Shown: one piece after another, positions 56,200 through 64,000 of the stretch
Layout: every line of letters starts with the position of its first letter
Numbering within the stretch: position 1 is the stretch's first letter
Assembly (NCBI GenBank): GCA_016713585.1
Contig: JADJOV010000023.1
Coordinates: forward strand, 124,001 to 188,000
Length of the DNA stretch: 64,000 bases
From: Bdellovibrionales bacterium
GTDB lineage: Bacteria > Bdellovibrionota > Bdellovibrionia > Bdellovibrionales > Bdellovibrionaceae
Direction of reading: 5' to 3'
Position numbers and translations under genes: made by a program
Notes under the pieces: generated by a model
What the model saw: only the letters and a program-made list of their open reading frames with translations
Database searches by the model: none
Told to the model about the DNA's origin: nothing

Positions 56200-57564
56200 A
56201 TGGGAAGGACTAGAAACATACGAGCCTTTAGGTGCACTAAGGTCATAATCTTTTCTTTGATATTCCTCCTGATGCAATCATGCGCTCATAAAGAGATTGT
56301 AGGTGGTTTGGTTAATGAGAGTCCAAAGTATCAAGTGGAATTCGACTTCAGCGGACCCGATACTGTAAAACGCCAACTAGAAACAATGGGCGATTTGAGA
56401 AAAAGAGAAAATCAACAAAAGTTGGTTCAATTCCTCATTGCTTTTCAAAGGCTTACAAAAGAACCCACTCGGAAGGTACTGACATTTTCTCCATTTTCGA
56501 AAACTCAGATAGAGGTCATCACGTTTTGTGCATCTTCTAGAAAAGCGATTCCCGAAAAAAATGAAATATTTCATTGGGCAAAAGGACTACCTAACATTCA
56601 ACTGCTGAAAGAGGTGCTCGATCTATACAGGAAAAAATCTGATCTCAATAGGCAATCTATCCAGGAGATCGTATGGAACCTTGAAAATGGAACATTATAT
56701 GAAAACTACCCTGACAATCTAAAAACGATACTTCAACAAGCTTCTCCATCAGCACCGTTGATTTTACCGTCAACATTAAAGTCCGAGGTGACTGAAATCT
56801 TTATGCTGGAGGAGATCAAAAATGCAGCCGCTCTTATTCGAGGTCAGTATCATTCTTATAGAGAATTTAAGAATTTTGCGGAGCAAAGAAAATCAAATTT
56901 GCCTTTGGCCCGAAATCAAGTCTTTTCTAGCTTACCCAATACTCATATTTTAACTTCAACCACCAGCAATGGATATGAATCGCAACTCGTATCATTTTAC
57001 AATTCCACTCCAAGCCTCCAAAATATAGTTGTTTCTGATTACTACTTGAAGCCCCTGAGAGCAGATGTTCAGCCTCTTGTTTTGGCGTCCGTCCTCCCGT
57101 ACGCAGAAGAAATCCAAAAACTCTTAGAGCAGGCTGCTTTAAAACTGCTCGGGTATATTGGCTCTCAATATCCGACTTTAAATAAAGAAGAAAAACAATT
57201 AGTAAAAGAAAGACCGATAGAGTCGGCCATCGTTCTTTACAATGCTATTATCGCCGAACAAAAAGCAGAAGAATTTTATCCAAATTCCAAACCAAACGGT
57301 GAATCAGATGCATTTCGTCATTACGTATGGTCGGGACTATTAGTCCGTGACGTAGGCGAAGATCGTGCTCGTGCATTTTTAAATGCCCATGAAGCGACAT
57401 TGGGACAGTCGGACGCAGAAAAAGCCATGGACCAATTTAACAATGACCAAGGCATTAGTGCATCAAAAGACATGCTTCAAAAAGAATATTTTAATAACTC
57501 CACAATTTTAGAAAGAGCCAAAAATGATTTGGAGGCTGGCCGCCTAAAGGTTTTGGCAAAATGA
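56200..57564 (+). CDS. Lipoprotein with C-terminal DUF6973-like domain
   Basis: 454 aa. Basic N-terminus, hydrophobic stretch, lipobox MQSC (Cys28). A long helical middle region of no known family (residues 40-340) leads to a C-terminal domain (about 365-435) with NGESDAFRHYVWSGLL, FLNAHEATLG and MDQFNNDQG. The DAFRH...H...N-x-G arrangement resembles DUF6973-like domains found at the ends of exported, possibly toxin-like proteins. Overlaps the next gene by 4 nt. Effector or cell-surface role is inference only. Confidence 0.6.
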   Translation: MGRTRNIRAFRCTKVIIFSLIFLLMQSCAHKEIVGGLVNESPKYQVEFDFSGPDTVKRQLETMGDLRKRENQQKLVQFLIAFQRLTKEPTRKVLTFSPFSKTQIEVITFCASSRKAIPEKNEIFHWAKGLPNIQLLKEVLDLYRKKSDLNRQSIQEIVWNLENGTLYENYPDNLKTILQQASPSAPLILPSTLKSEVTEIFMLEEIKNAAALIRGQYHSYREFKNFAEQRKSNLPLARNQVFSSLPNTHILTSTTSNGYESQLVSFYNSTPSLQNIVVSDYYLKPLRADVQPLVLASVLPYAEEIQKLLEQAALKLLGYIGSQYPTLNKEEKQLVKERPIESAIVLYNAIIAEQKAEEFYPNSKPNGESDAFRHYVWSGLLVRDVGEDRARAFLNAHEATLGQSDAEKAMDQFNNDQGISASKDMLQKEYFNNSTILERAKNDLEAGRLKVLAK

Positions 57565-58010
57565 AACCAAAAAAAAAACTCAGATTCATTGTACTGATGC
57601 TGATAGTCGCCTCAACTCCCGTGATATTCTTTGGCTACTATCAGTATAACAATAGGCTATTTTTGCTTGAAGCGGAAGTTTTATGGGGCTCAAAAAAATT
57701 CAACGAAACTGAGTTTCACAATGGATCTTCAGCAACTCGAGCTTCGATGGCCACGGATCTCATCCGAAGCAAAAAATTTATCGGCGAAAGATGCGACTCT
57801 ATACCTGAAATTCTAGGCGAGGAGACAGGCGACTATTATCACTCCGATAGCAACTCAACATATAAGCTCTCTGAGAACCAATCAGCAAATTGGATTTTAA
57901 CTTTCATCTGCGGAGAGTCAGGCAGTGTCGAGAAAGTCTTTATTAGAAAAAGCTGCTGTTCGATCTCGCAAAAATTGCTCTATTGGGGGATCGAAGCCAT
58001 CGAGCCTTAA
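57561..58010 (+). CDS. Small membrane-anchored protein paired with the DUF6973-like lipoprotein
   Basis: 149 aa. One N-terminal TM (IVLMLIVASTPVIFFGYY, residues 10-27), remainder extracytoplasmic with several cysteines (GERCDSIP, FICGESG, KSCCSIS). ATGA overlap with the preceding gene indicates obligate co-expression. No family recognised. It could be a partner or immunity-like protein; that is inference from pairing. Confidence 0.6.
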   Translation: MKPKKKLRFIVLMLIVASTPVIFFGYYQYNNRLFLLEAEVLWGSKKFNETEFHNGSSATRASMATDLIRSKKFIGERCDSIPEILGEETGDYYHSDSNSTYKLSENQSANWILTFICGESGSVEKVFIRKSCCSISQKLLYWGIEAIEP

Positions 58011-58096
58011 TTTAAATGATACTAAACGGCCCAACCCGCACAAGCCGTTCGGAAGTTTAATCGACAGTGCAAGGGAGTTCGCCATTTCTCTCAAAA

Positions 58097-58976
58097 CTAA
58101 CGCTTCAATTGAAGTCGCTCGTCTCTTTGAATCGTAAGTGAAAACTCAGACTGACAGTTTTCTAGATCAGAATCACATCCAACCTTCATTTTTAAGGTTA
58201 GCGTGTTGTCCATTGTCGCTTCTTTAATAATTCCTGAAGAGCGATCAATGTAAGAGGTTATGATAAATTGCTCGTGTCCCCACATAACCATATAAGAATC
58301 GCCATTTTTTCGGACTTGCTGGATATTATTTGGCACACCATCTTTTACTGGTAATTTCATCCAAGGCTTGTGCATTGAAATGCACTCCGAACTAGGCGCT
58401 AAGAACTCTGATTTTACAACGGCAACATCTTGTTTCAAAACCAAAAGAGAAAGAGTGGCCTTAGTACAGTCCTGACCGACAATAGTGTTAACGCCGTCGG
58501 CCCAATTCCCTTTCAGTTCGTTTGGATTCTCATAGACATCACCTTGTTTAGAAATTCTTTGTATTCCAATTGCGTCACTTATGGCGACATAGAACGTGTT
58601 TAGGTCAGTTATCATGCCGACCATTTTAGGTACATTGAGCGAGGGAATTGCGAGTGTTCCTTTGGGGTCCAAAGAAATTTGGTATGGGGCCACCTTTTTG
58701 GCGTCATCGCTCAAATCGACGGTTCCGTTCGCGTCTTTCTTTAACAAACTTGTCCAAACAATTTCCTCAGACGGGATGGAACCCTTTAAGACCCTATGTT
58801 GTGATTCCGCGGTTTCTTCGGAGTCAAACTGACCGTTTTGTTGAGCAAGAGTCGTTAACGAATAGCCAAATTTTTCATTGGCGCTATAGGTCCTAGAGTA
58901 GTGAAAATTATCAATTGAAAACGCCAGGGACGGAATGACAGAAACTAGAATTAAAAGTCCGGTTTTCAGTTTTTCA
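58097..58976 (-). CDS. Exported protein of unknown function (apparent N-terminal frameshift)
   Basis: About 293 aa. The frame from 58097 stays open upstream of any ATG and encodes a signal peptide (LKTGLLILVSVIPSLAFS) followed by IDNFHYSRTYSANEKFGY. A GTG at 58976 with GGAG upstream would start it if one A is added to the run near 58970. The mature part contains VWTSLLKKDANGTVDLSDD and later cysteines (SSECIS, VGCDSDLENCQ). No family recognised; 13 nt from the upstream exported-protein gene. Confidence 0.6.
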
Positions 58977-58989
58977 CAATTTCCATCTC

Positions 58990-59649
58990 CTATTTCTGCA
59001 AGCTGTGAAAAACCTTAACGACCACACCTTCCCAAAATGGACTTTGCTTTGGACCCATTGACATAGTGACGGTCACGTTTCGCTTATGAACCCGGGCCTC
59101 TAGAAAATCTTGAGAGTCAATTGTTGTAAATCGCATTTCAGGTGACTTGCCATCAACCGATGCCGAAATGTTCAACTGCCATATAGAAAGATTAGCGACG
59201 TTATTTTGGTAAACTAAATCATATTCGTTAAAGCCATTTTCACTATCGAATGTTTTCAGAAATGGGCTTCCATCGACCTTGCGACCAGTGATTAGCATTC
59301 CCTTCGATTCTTTGACGGGAAGACCTTGAAATGCAGTGTAAGTATCAGTCTTGCGACCAATGATGAAGGTGTCACCGTTAGCGATATTTTTCAGACAGTC
59401 ATTTTCACTATAGGTCACTTCGTTTTGATAAGGACGAAACACAGGTTTTTCTTGAGTAGAGAGTTCTTGGGAATAACTCTGAAAGGGACCCGTCCATATG
59501 CCAATAAACGTCTTGTATTTGTCGCTACACGTCACCTGTTCACATTTGGCGGCCTTGCCGTACGCTTCGGAACAGTCAATGTTTGCCGAGTCGGCGGGAG
59601 TGGTAAGCAAGTACAACAAAGCCGACAAGATCATGGCTGTGAATTTCAT
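58990..59649 (-). CDS. Exported Cys-rich protein of unknown function
   Basis: 219 aa from ATG 59649 (GAGG site upstream); an earlier in-frame ATG adds 30 residues before the signal peptide and is less likely. Signal MILSALLYLLTTPADSA, then four cysteines in the first 40 mature residues (IDCSEAYG, AKCEQVTCSD, ENDCLKN). The rest is beta-rich (GMLITGRKVDGSP, ANLSIWQLNISASVD). Probably an operon with 58097-58976. Confidence 0.65.
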   Translation of the reverse strand: MKFTAMILSALLYLLTTPADSANIDCSEAYGKAAKCEQVTCSDKYKTFIGIWTGPFQSYSQELSTQEKPVFRPYQNEVTYSENDCLKNIANGDTFIIGRKTDTYTAFQGLPVKESKGMLITGRKVDGSPFLKTFDSENGFNEYDLVYQNNVANLSIWQLNISASVDGKSPEMRFTTIDSQDFLEARVHKRNVTVTMSMGPKQSPFWEGVVVKVFHSLQK

Positions 59650-59739
59650 TTTAACCTCTGAATAAAGATATTTGACGCATAATATAACGATTTTTGAAAG
59701 TTTTGCCAACGCCATTGTGACTGGGTGAAAAGTCTTCAT

Positions 59740-59799
59740 GTCGGGTACATGGGCACAACGTAGGCTTCTCTGCGGGTATGCAGGAACTCTGTACCCGAC
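59740..59799. repeat. GTCGGGTAC inverted repeat
   Basis: GTCGGGTAC at 59740-59748 and its exact complement GTACCCGAC at 59791-59799, 42 nt apart. GAAAAGT before and CTTTTC after extend the symmetry imperfectly. Confidence 0.55.
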
Positions 59800-60009
59800 T
59801 TTTCAGGCCGCCAATAAGCTCCTGATTTCATTGACTCCCGCAAGCGGATTTTGGACAAACCAGGTTCGATATTCCGGCGTCACGGAACGCCAATTTCCCC
59901 TGTGTAGAACCTTGCCGGGGTTCCGAGACCACCGCCGACACACAAGAACCATTATTATTTTACATCTCGCGAGCTTTAGGGGCTTTCCGAAATTTTTGTA
60001 CATTTACTG

Positions 60010-60038
60010 TTGACTTTTATTTAGCTATTTTGCTAAAT
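60010..60038 (+). promoter_or_regulatory. arsR promoter with palindromic operator
   Basis: TTGACT (60010-60015), then the perfect palindrome ATTTAGC-TATTTT-GCTAAAT (60019-60038) overlapping the likely -10 region (CTAAAT). Binding of the encoded ArsR-type protein here would block transcription of the array. No ribosome-binding site before ATG 60045; the message may be leaderless. Confidence 0.55.
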
Positions 60039-60044
60039 GTCTCC

Positions 60045-60357
60045 ATGTCGAAGAGTCGTGCCGAAAAGGAACTAGAAGAATTTAATGTGGTTTTTTCAGC
60101 CCTGGCTCACGAGGCACGAAGACGCGTTCTCGTTGTCCTTCTAGGAAGACATGGCGAGATGACTGCCGGGGCAAATCGTCGAACGATTTAATTGCAGTTG
60201 GCCGACGATGACTCGCCATCTTTCGATTCTCGAAGAGGCTGGCCTGATTCGTGTCGAGAAGATTGGACGCGAAAGACATTATTTTTTAAATCGCCAAAAG
60301 CTCCGGCATGTGGTCGGAGGTTGGCTTAACTGGTTTGAAGAGGAAAAAAGCTCATGA
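60045..60357 (+). CDS. ArsR-family transcriptional regulator (one apparent frameshift)
   Basis: About 103 aa. SALAHEARRRVLVVLLGRHGEMTAG, then after deleting one G from a GGGG run near 60170, QIVERFNCSWPTMTRHLSILEEAGLI, the winged helix-turn-helix, and RVEKIGRERHYFLN, the wing. No metal-binding Cys pair, so it belongs to the non-metal ArsR group often paired with small enzymes. Ends in TCATGA; a 19-codon frame overlaps the stop. Likely repressor of the downstream array. Confidence 0.78.
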
Positions 60358-60482
60358 ATAAACCCGCAGTTGCAAAAATTTGGGAAGCAATGGCCGTCGT
60401 TTGCGACTTTTGAACGCTCTCTCAGATTCCGGAAGCGACAAATAGATTTCCACATTTTCCGAAAGTATTTTAGGCGGTATCC

Positions 60483-60884
60483 ATGGCCAAGCAAAGCATC
60501 GCTGAACTTGAAGAGATTCTGAATATAGCCGCAAAAGGCTTACCCAAGCTCACATCTAAAAAGATGTTCGGCTGTTATGCCCTCTGGGTCGACCGAAATG
60601 TGTTTGCCTTAGTTTGGAAGCAGGGTCGTATCGGCGTCAAACTTCCCGAAGTACATCAGTACGACTCTTTATTGGGAGCATCCGGGGCAGAACCTTGGAA
60701 AGCTGGACCCATGCAAATGGCTCATTGGGTTTTGGTGCCGGAATCATTTCACGCAAAGCCTGTAGAAATAAAAAAATGGGCCGTTAAGGCCCATGGTCTA
60801 TGTCAAAATCTTGAGAAAAAGGTGAAGAAAAGTTCAGCCGCTAAAACCGCTGCAAAAAAGCCAGAGAAGAAGAAAGCGAAGTAA
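60483..60884 (+). CDS. TfoX/Sxy N-terminal-domain protein with Lys/Ala-rich tail
   Basis: 133 aa. The TfoX_N fold is indicated by LTSKKMFGCYALWVDRNVFALV, KLPEVH and MAHWVLVPESF; the last ~25 residues are a Lys/Ala/Ser tail. Stand-alone TfoX_N proteins in such arrays are not competence regulators as in Vibrio; function unknown. Starts 125 nt after arsR; a short unassigned stretch lies between. Confidence 0.75.
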   Translation: MAKQSIAELEEILNIAAKGLPKLTSKKMFGCYALWVDRNVFALVWKQGRIGVKLPEVHQYDSLLGASGAEPWKAGPMQMAHWVLVPESFHAKPVEIKKWAVKAHGLCQNLEKKVKKSSAAKTAAKKPEKKKAK

Positions 60885-60887
60885 TCA

Positions 60888-61109
60888 ATGTATACAAAGA
60901 AAAACATCGATGCATATTTTTACACCACCAAGGGATTTTATTTATTTCATATTCCGGTTAAGGTTCCATACAAACTGCTTTATGGAATGGCCGATGCCGC
61001 TGATCACGAAATGGAAATCGCTGGTGATCCGAGTCGGTCTATTGAAATTCTCAAAGAAGTTACTCTTGCGACAAGCAAGTGGCTATCAGCACCGCAGGAG
61101 AGAATGTAA
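60888..61109 (+). CDS. Small protein of unknown function
   Basis: 73 aa, aromatic-rich N-terminus (YFYTTKGFYLFHIP). Stop codon overlaps the next start (TAATG), 3 nt after the TfoX gene. No family recognised; context supports it as a real gene of the array. Confidence 0.55.
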   Translation: MYTKKNIDAYFYTTKGFYLFHIPVKVPYKLLYGMADAADHEMEIAGDPSRSIEILKEVTLATSKWLSAPQERM

Positions 61110-61708
61110 TGAAACCGATATTGCTAGACATCCCAATGCCAATCGAAACGCCACGGCTTTTACTCCGACCGCCCCAACCAGGTGACGGTGTCGAACTGAA
61201 TCAAGCGATCAATGAATCCTTTGAGGCTCTATCTGTTTGGATGCCTTGGGCAAAAGAGCGTCCGTCAGTCGAGGACTCCGAAGAAAACGTCAGGCGTGCT
61301 TTCGCGAAGTGGGTGTTGCGAGAAGATCTGCGTATCTCGATTTTCGACAAAGCCTCGGGAAAACTGGTTGGTAGCAGCGGCCTTCATCGAATTAACTGGG
61401 AGTTGCCCAGTTTTGAAATTGGCTATTGGGTTAGAAACTCCTTCGAGGGCAAAGGCTATATTACCGAATCAACGAATGCTCTTACGCAATTCGCATTTAA
61501 GCAACTAAAGGCCAAGAGAGTTGAGATTCGATGTAATTCTAAAAATGAGCGAAGTGTTACCGTCATTAAGCGCCTTGGTTTCGAGTACGAAGGCTGCCTC
61601 AGAAGTAATGATACACATGCTAATTCAATGGAAAGCCGAGATACAGTTGTTTATTCGCGATTAAACGGAGATGGCTTGCCGCAACTTGATGTGAGTTGGC
61701 AAGACTAA
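61109..61708 (+). CDS. GNAT acetyltransferase, RimJ/RimL type
   Basis: 199 aa. Starts IETPRLLLRPPQPGD, followed by SVWMPWAKERPSVEDSE; the acetyl-CoA region is FEIGYWVRNSFEGKGYITES, then RVEIRCNSKNERSVTVIKRLGF. Typical of ribosomal-protein or small-molecule N-acetyltransferases. Starts inside the TAATG overlap with the previous gene. Confidence 0.88.
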   Translation: MKPILLDIPMPIETPRLLLRPPQPGDGVELNQAINESFEALSVWMPWAKERPSVEDSEENVRRAFAKWVLREDLRISIFDKASGKLVGSSGLHRINWELPSFEIGYWVRNSFEGKGYITESTNALTQFAFKQLKAKRVEIRCNSKNERSVTVIKRLGFEYEGCLRSNDTHANSMESRDTVVYSRLNGDGLPQLDVSWQD

Positions 61709-61721
61709 GGAGACAGAACAA

Positions 61722-62141
61722 ATGACCAAACAAAAAATAGCTACAGGAACTTGTCTTTGCAAAGCTGTTACCGTTACGTTTCCTTTTCAAAAGGAGACCT
61801 TCGATGCCTGTCATTGTGGAATGTGTCGTAACTGGGGAGGCGGTCCTGCATTGACAGTTGACGGCGGCACAAGCGTCACTTTTGAAGGCCAAGAATTTAT
61901 CACCGTTTACAGTTCGTCCGATTGGGCCGAACGCGGATTTTGTAAGAGATGTGGGACACACCTCTTTTATCGACTTAAAGAGTCAGGTTTTCACAATTTT
62001 CCTCTCGGCCTCGTTAGCGAGACCGATCACCTTAAATTTCATACGGAAATCTTTATCGATATGAAACCAAACAGTTACTCATTTGCCGATGAGACTGAGC
62101 AGATGACTCAAGCTGAGGTGTTTGCGAAGTATGGTGGATAA
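61722..62141 (+). CDS. GFA/CENP-V-family zinc-binding protein
   Basis: 139 aa. Zinc-ligand clusters GTCLCKAV, DACHCGMCRNWGG and GFCKRCGTHLFY define the glutathione-dependent formaldehyde-activating (GFA) fold; STVY-like SSDWAERGFC precedes the last site. GGAG-type site at its start, 11-nt overlap with the next gene. Enzymatic activity in such stand-alone members is unproven. Confidence 0.88.
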   Translation: MTKQKIATGTCLCKAVTVTFPFQKETFDACHCGMCRNWGGGPALTVDGGTSVTFEGQEFITVYSSSDWAERGFCKRCGTHLFYRLKESGFHNFPLGLVSETDHLKFHTEIFIDMKPNSYSFADETEQMTQAEVFAKYGG

Positions 62142-62669
62142 AGTGGAGAAAATAAAAAGGCCAACGCTTTATATATTTTCAGGTCTACCAGCTTCGGGCA
62201 AGTCAACATTGGCCCAGGAATTGGCACGAAAGATAAATGCAACTTTCGTCCGAATTGACACCGTTGAACAGGGTTTGAGGGACATTTGTAAATACAATGT
62301 CCAAGGTGGTGAGGATATGAGCTTTCTCATTTGATCGCTAAGGACAACCTAAGAGTTGGAAATAATGTGATCGCTGATTCAGTGAACCCATGGGCATTGA
62401 CTCGAAGAGCGTGGAACGAGGTCGCCAAATCCGTTGATGCGAACTTTGTTAATATCGAAGTCATTTGTTCAGATCAAAACGAACACAAGCGACGGGTTGA
62501 AACCAGAAATGTGGGAATTGAAAACCTGAAACCTCCAACCTGGGAGGAAGTGCTGAACAGAGACTACCATGGTTGGTCGGAACATCGCATCTTGGTGGAC
62601 ACCGCTCAAAAGCAAATTGGTGAGAGTTTAAAAGAACTAATGAGAAATCTAGAGTCGGAGCTTGCATGA
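62131..62669 (+). CDS. P-loop kinase (zeta/AAA_33-type, one apparent frameshift)
   Basis: About 179 aa. Walker A GLPASGKSTLAQELAR (residues 18-33), then FVRIDTVEQGLRD; near 62310 the frame changes so that GYELSHLIAKDNL and NNVIADSVNPWALTRRAW follow, ending with HKRRVETR and YHGWSEHRILVDT. Resembles predicted kinases that phosphorylate small molecules, including some antibiotic kinases; substrate unknown. Overlaps GFA by 11 nt and the next gene by 4 nt. Confidence 0.78.
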
Positions 62670-62884
62670 GCGAAAAACTAGAAAAGTCAGCACAACAATA
62701 TGAGCAAATTACCGAGGAACTCCTTAGGGCCGCAGCTCCCTATAAAACTGCGTCAAACCACTTCCGTAATAAGGAAGTTCCTCGTGGCGCTGCTCACGCT
62801 TATGCAGAATGGGGCCATATTAACAAAGCCGAAATTCTTCTGAAGGCTGAATCAGTTGTCCACGCGGAGAACTCGACTCCATGA
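62666..62884 (+). CDS. Small protein of unknown function
   Basis: 72 aa, predicted mostly helical (AQQYEQITEELLRAAAPYKTA, AHAYAEWGHINKAEILL). ATGA overlaps on both sides make it a firm member of the array. Family not recognised. Confidence 0.6.
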   Translation: MSEKLEKSAQQYEQITEELLRAAAPYKTASNHFRNKEVPRGAAHAYAEWGHINKAEILLKAESVVHAENSTP

Positions 62885-63111
62885 GCCTTACTTTGGAGAC
62901 TACACGACTGGAGATTCGTCCCTGGCTTGCTAAAGACGTTGACCATTATCTAACGCTCGCAAACGATGTTGGCTACACAGCATTTTCTCTTGCTGGACAA
63001 TTTGCTCTAACTTCTACTGAAGCTGCCGAACGTATAAAAGATCGAACTGACCTTTTGAATCAAAAAAAATTGGCAAGTTTCTATTATTTTCTAAAACGTC
63101 GCATGAATTGA
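62881..63111 (+). pseudogene. GNAT acetyltransferase N-terminal fragment
   Basis: 76 codons: LETTRLEIRPWLAKDVDHYL is a RimJ/RimL-type start, but the frame ends before the acetyl-CoA site. Past a run of A near 63065 an alternative frame reads KFLLFSKTSHELI and then joins the VOC gene frame, suggesting an indel plus a deletion that removed the catalytic half. Confidence 0.6.
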
Positions 63112-63371
63112 TCACCATAGATCACACACGATTGATGGTAAAAAACTTGGAACAAAGTAAGAACTGGTACTCCAAAGTATTGGGAATTTCACCTTGGTTA
63201 GATACATCCGATTATGTTGAATTTCGAGTTGGCCAAGGTGGATTGGTTTTCACCGCTCACGGCGCTACTACTTTTCGCGGCCCATTGAATATCGAGAGCG
63301 ACGAAGCCATATGTCAAAATTGTGATCCTTTTGGAAATATCATTGGCCTAATTGGAAAGGTGGCAGAATGA
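63108..63371 (+). CDS. VOC/glyoxalase-fold protein, shortened
   Basis: 87 aa from TTG 63108. Contains IDHTRLMVKNLEQSKNWYSKVLG and ends ICQNCDPFGNIIGLIG, the two halves of a VOC (glyoxalase/bleomycin-resistance) domain. The usual length is about 120-130, so the middle appears deleted (GLVFTAHGATTFRG joins directly to the final strand region). May be non-functional. ATGA-type overlaps on both sides. Confidence 0.6.
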   Translation: MITIDHTRLMVKNLEQSKNWYSKVLGISPWLDTSDYVEFRVGQGGLVFTAHGATTFRGPLNIESDEAICQNCDPFGNIIGLIGKVAE

Positions 63372-64000
63372 CATCGAAACTCGCCACATTCTTAAATGTT
63401 AATCTGACTCCAAAGTTAACTCCGTTTGAAACAGTCAGCGCGAATGAACAGGGGTCATTCAGTCAGTTGCTCGTCCAATATCTTTCAAATGATGGAGATT
63501 TAATTCCAGCATATTTGCTTTTACCAAGGAAACCCAGTGGGGCGGCCATTCTCGTTCACCATCAGCACAATGGCGAACGACACTTTGGAAAGAGTGAGGT
63601 CGTCGGCCTAGCAGGCAATGTTCTTCAAGCGTTCGGTCCTGCACTTGCCGAAAATGGATTTATCGTTCTCGCACCCGATTCGATCTGTTTTGAAGATCGG
63701 AGACCAAATGCGAAAGGAACGGAGTGCGACGATGAAGGTGATTTTCTTCAGCACTTCAACGAGATGACTTATCGCCTAATCAAAGGCGATACTCTCATGC
63801 GAAAGGTACTCGAAGACGCCTCTACTGGGCTGTCTGTCCTTCTTAGTATCGAGGGTGTCGATCCCACTCGTGTTGGAGTTCTCGGCCATTCCTATGGTGG
63901 AAATACGACACTCTTCCAAACTGCCCTTGATCAGCGCATTCAATTTGCTTGTGCAAGTGGGGCCGTATGTTCATACAAGAACAAAATGGAAAGAGGAACA
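63368..64000 (+). CDS. Alpha/beta hydrolase (dienelactone-hydrolase-like), 3' end beyond window
   Basis: The ATG at 63368 overlaps the VOC stop; open for 211 codons to the right edge. VHHQHNGERHFGKSE near residue 65 (oxyanion region), and RVGVLGHSYGGNTTLF around residue 180 with the nucleophile elbow GHSYGG. Likely an esterase or dienelactone-type hydrolase; the His/Asp part of the triad lies partly outside the window. Confidence 0.8.
   Translation, partial: MTSKLATFLNVNLTPKLTPFETVSANEQGSFSQLLVQYLSNDGDLIPAYLLLPRKPSGAAILVHHQHNGERHFGKSEVVGLAGNVLQAFGPALAENGFIVLAPDSICFEDRRPNAKGTECDDEGDFLQHFNEMTYRLIKGDTLMRKVLEDASTGLSVLLSIEGVDPTRVGVLGHSYGGNTTLFQTALDQRIQFACASGAVCSYKNKMERGT

Larger units (their letters stand above)
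59650..60044. other. Intergenic region with long inverted repeat
   Basis: No supported gene. Holds the GTCGGGTAC inverted repeat (59740-59799) and the arsR promoter at its right end. Confidence 0.5.

Noticed and set aside
60354..60413. 19-codon frame overlapping the arsR stop (MNKPAVAKIW)
   Set aside because: Too short and no similarity; perhaps the stump of a deleted gene, but not supportable.

Overview
The window looks like part of a chromosome of a Gram-negative bacterium of the Bdellovibrionota (Bdellovibrio-like). This is inferred from gene content: an LPS/BamA/Lol envelope operon, an Agl/Glt-type gliding-machinery cluster (one TolQ-like and two TolR-like proteins, giant TPR proteins, an AgmX/PglI-type protein), PilZ proteins, a VWA lipoprotein and a very large DUF1566-tipped fibre protein. 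No rRNA or species marker is present, so the assignment rests on style of gene content only.

Layout. 1-13114 (minus strand): one envelope/housekeeping operon, transcribed pgpH, ybeY, prfB, lolC, lolD, bamA, skp, lpxA, a Gfo/Idh oxidoreductase, lpxB, lpxK, with many 4-8 nt stop/start overlaps. 13238-16248: mazG, a decayed DRB0094-type RNA ligase, and a RelE/HigB-Xre toxin-antitoxin locus lying between inverted repeat copies. 16249-19826 (minus): KefB-type antiporter with an in-frame amber stop, folA, thyA. 20209-33205 (plus): VWA lipoprotein, GYF-PilZ protein, then the motor/TPR/AgmX/outer-membrane cluster. 34504-38592: three consecutive exported-protein genes, the first split by a complete ISL3-family insertion sequence with target-site duplication. 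38607-43776: accessory island bounded by two copies of the murJ 3' end, holding gene remnants, an exported methyltransferase-like protein, an IS91 relic and mazEF. 43776-54664: murJ, rpsT, a PilZ gene, the fibre gene (itself bounded by a duplicated segment), holA, lptE, a serine-pathway pair, purA. 54935-55118: tRNA-Lys and tRNA-Glu. 55139-64000: Fic protein, a DUF6973-like lipoprotein with a small membrane partner, two exported proteins, then a tightly overlapping array of small accessory genes (ArsR, TfoX, GNAT, GFA, kinase, VOC, hydrolase) running off the right end.

A major caveat is sequence quality. More than twenty single-base frameshifts interrupt recognisable genes, most of them in homopolymer runs and many in essential genes (lpxA, lpxK, lolD, murJ, holA, lptE). 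These look mainly like sequencing or assembly indels. The prfB frameshift is different: it is the conserved programmed +1 site. Coordinates for frameshifted genes below span the joined reading frames.
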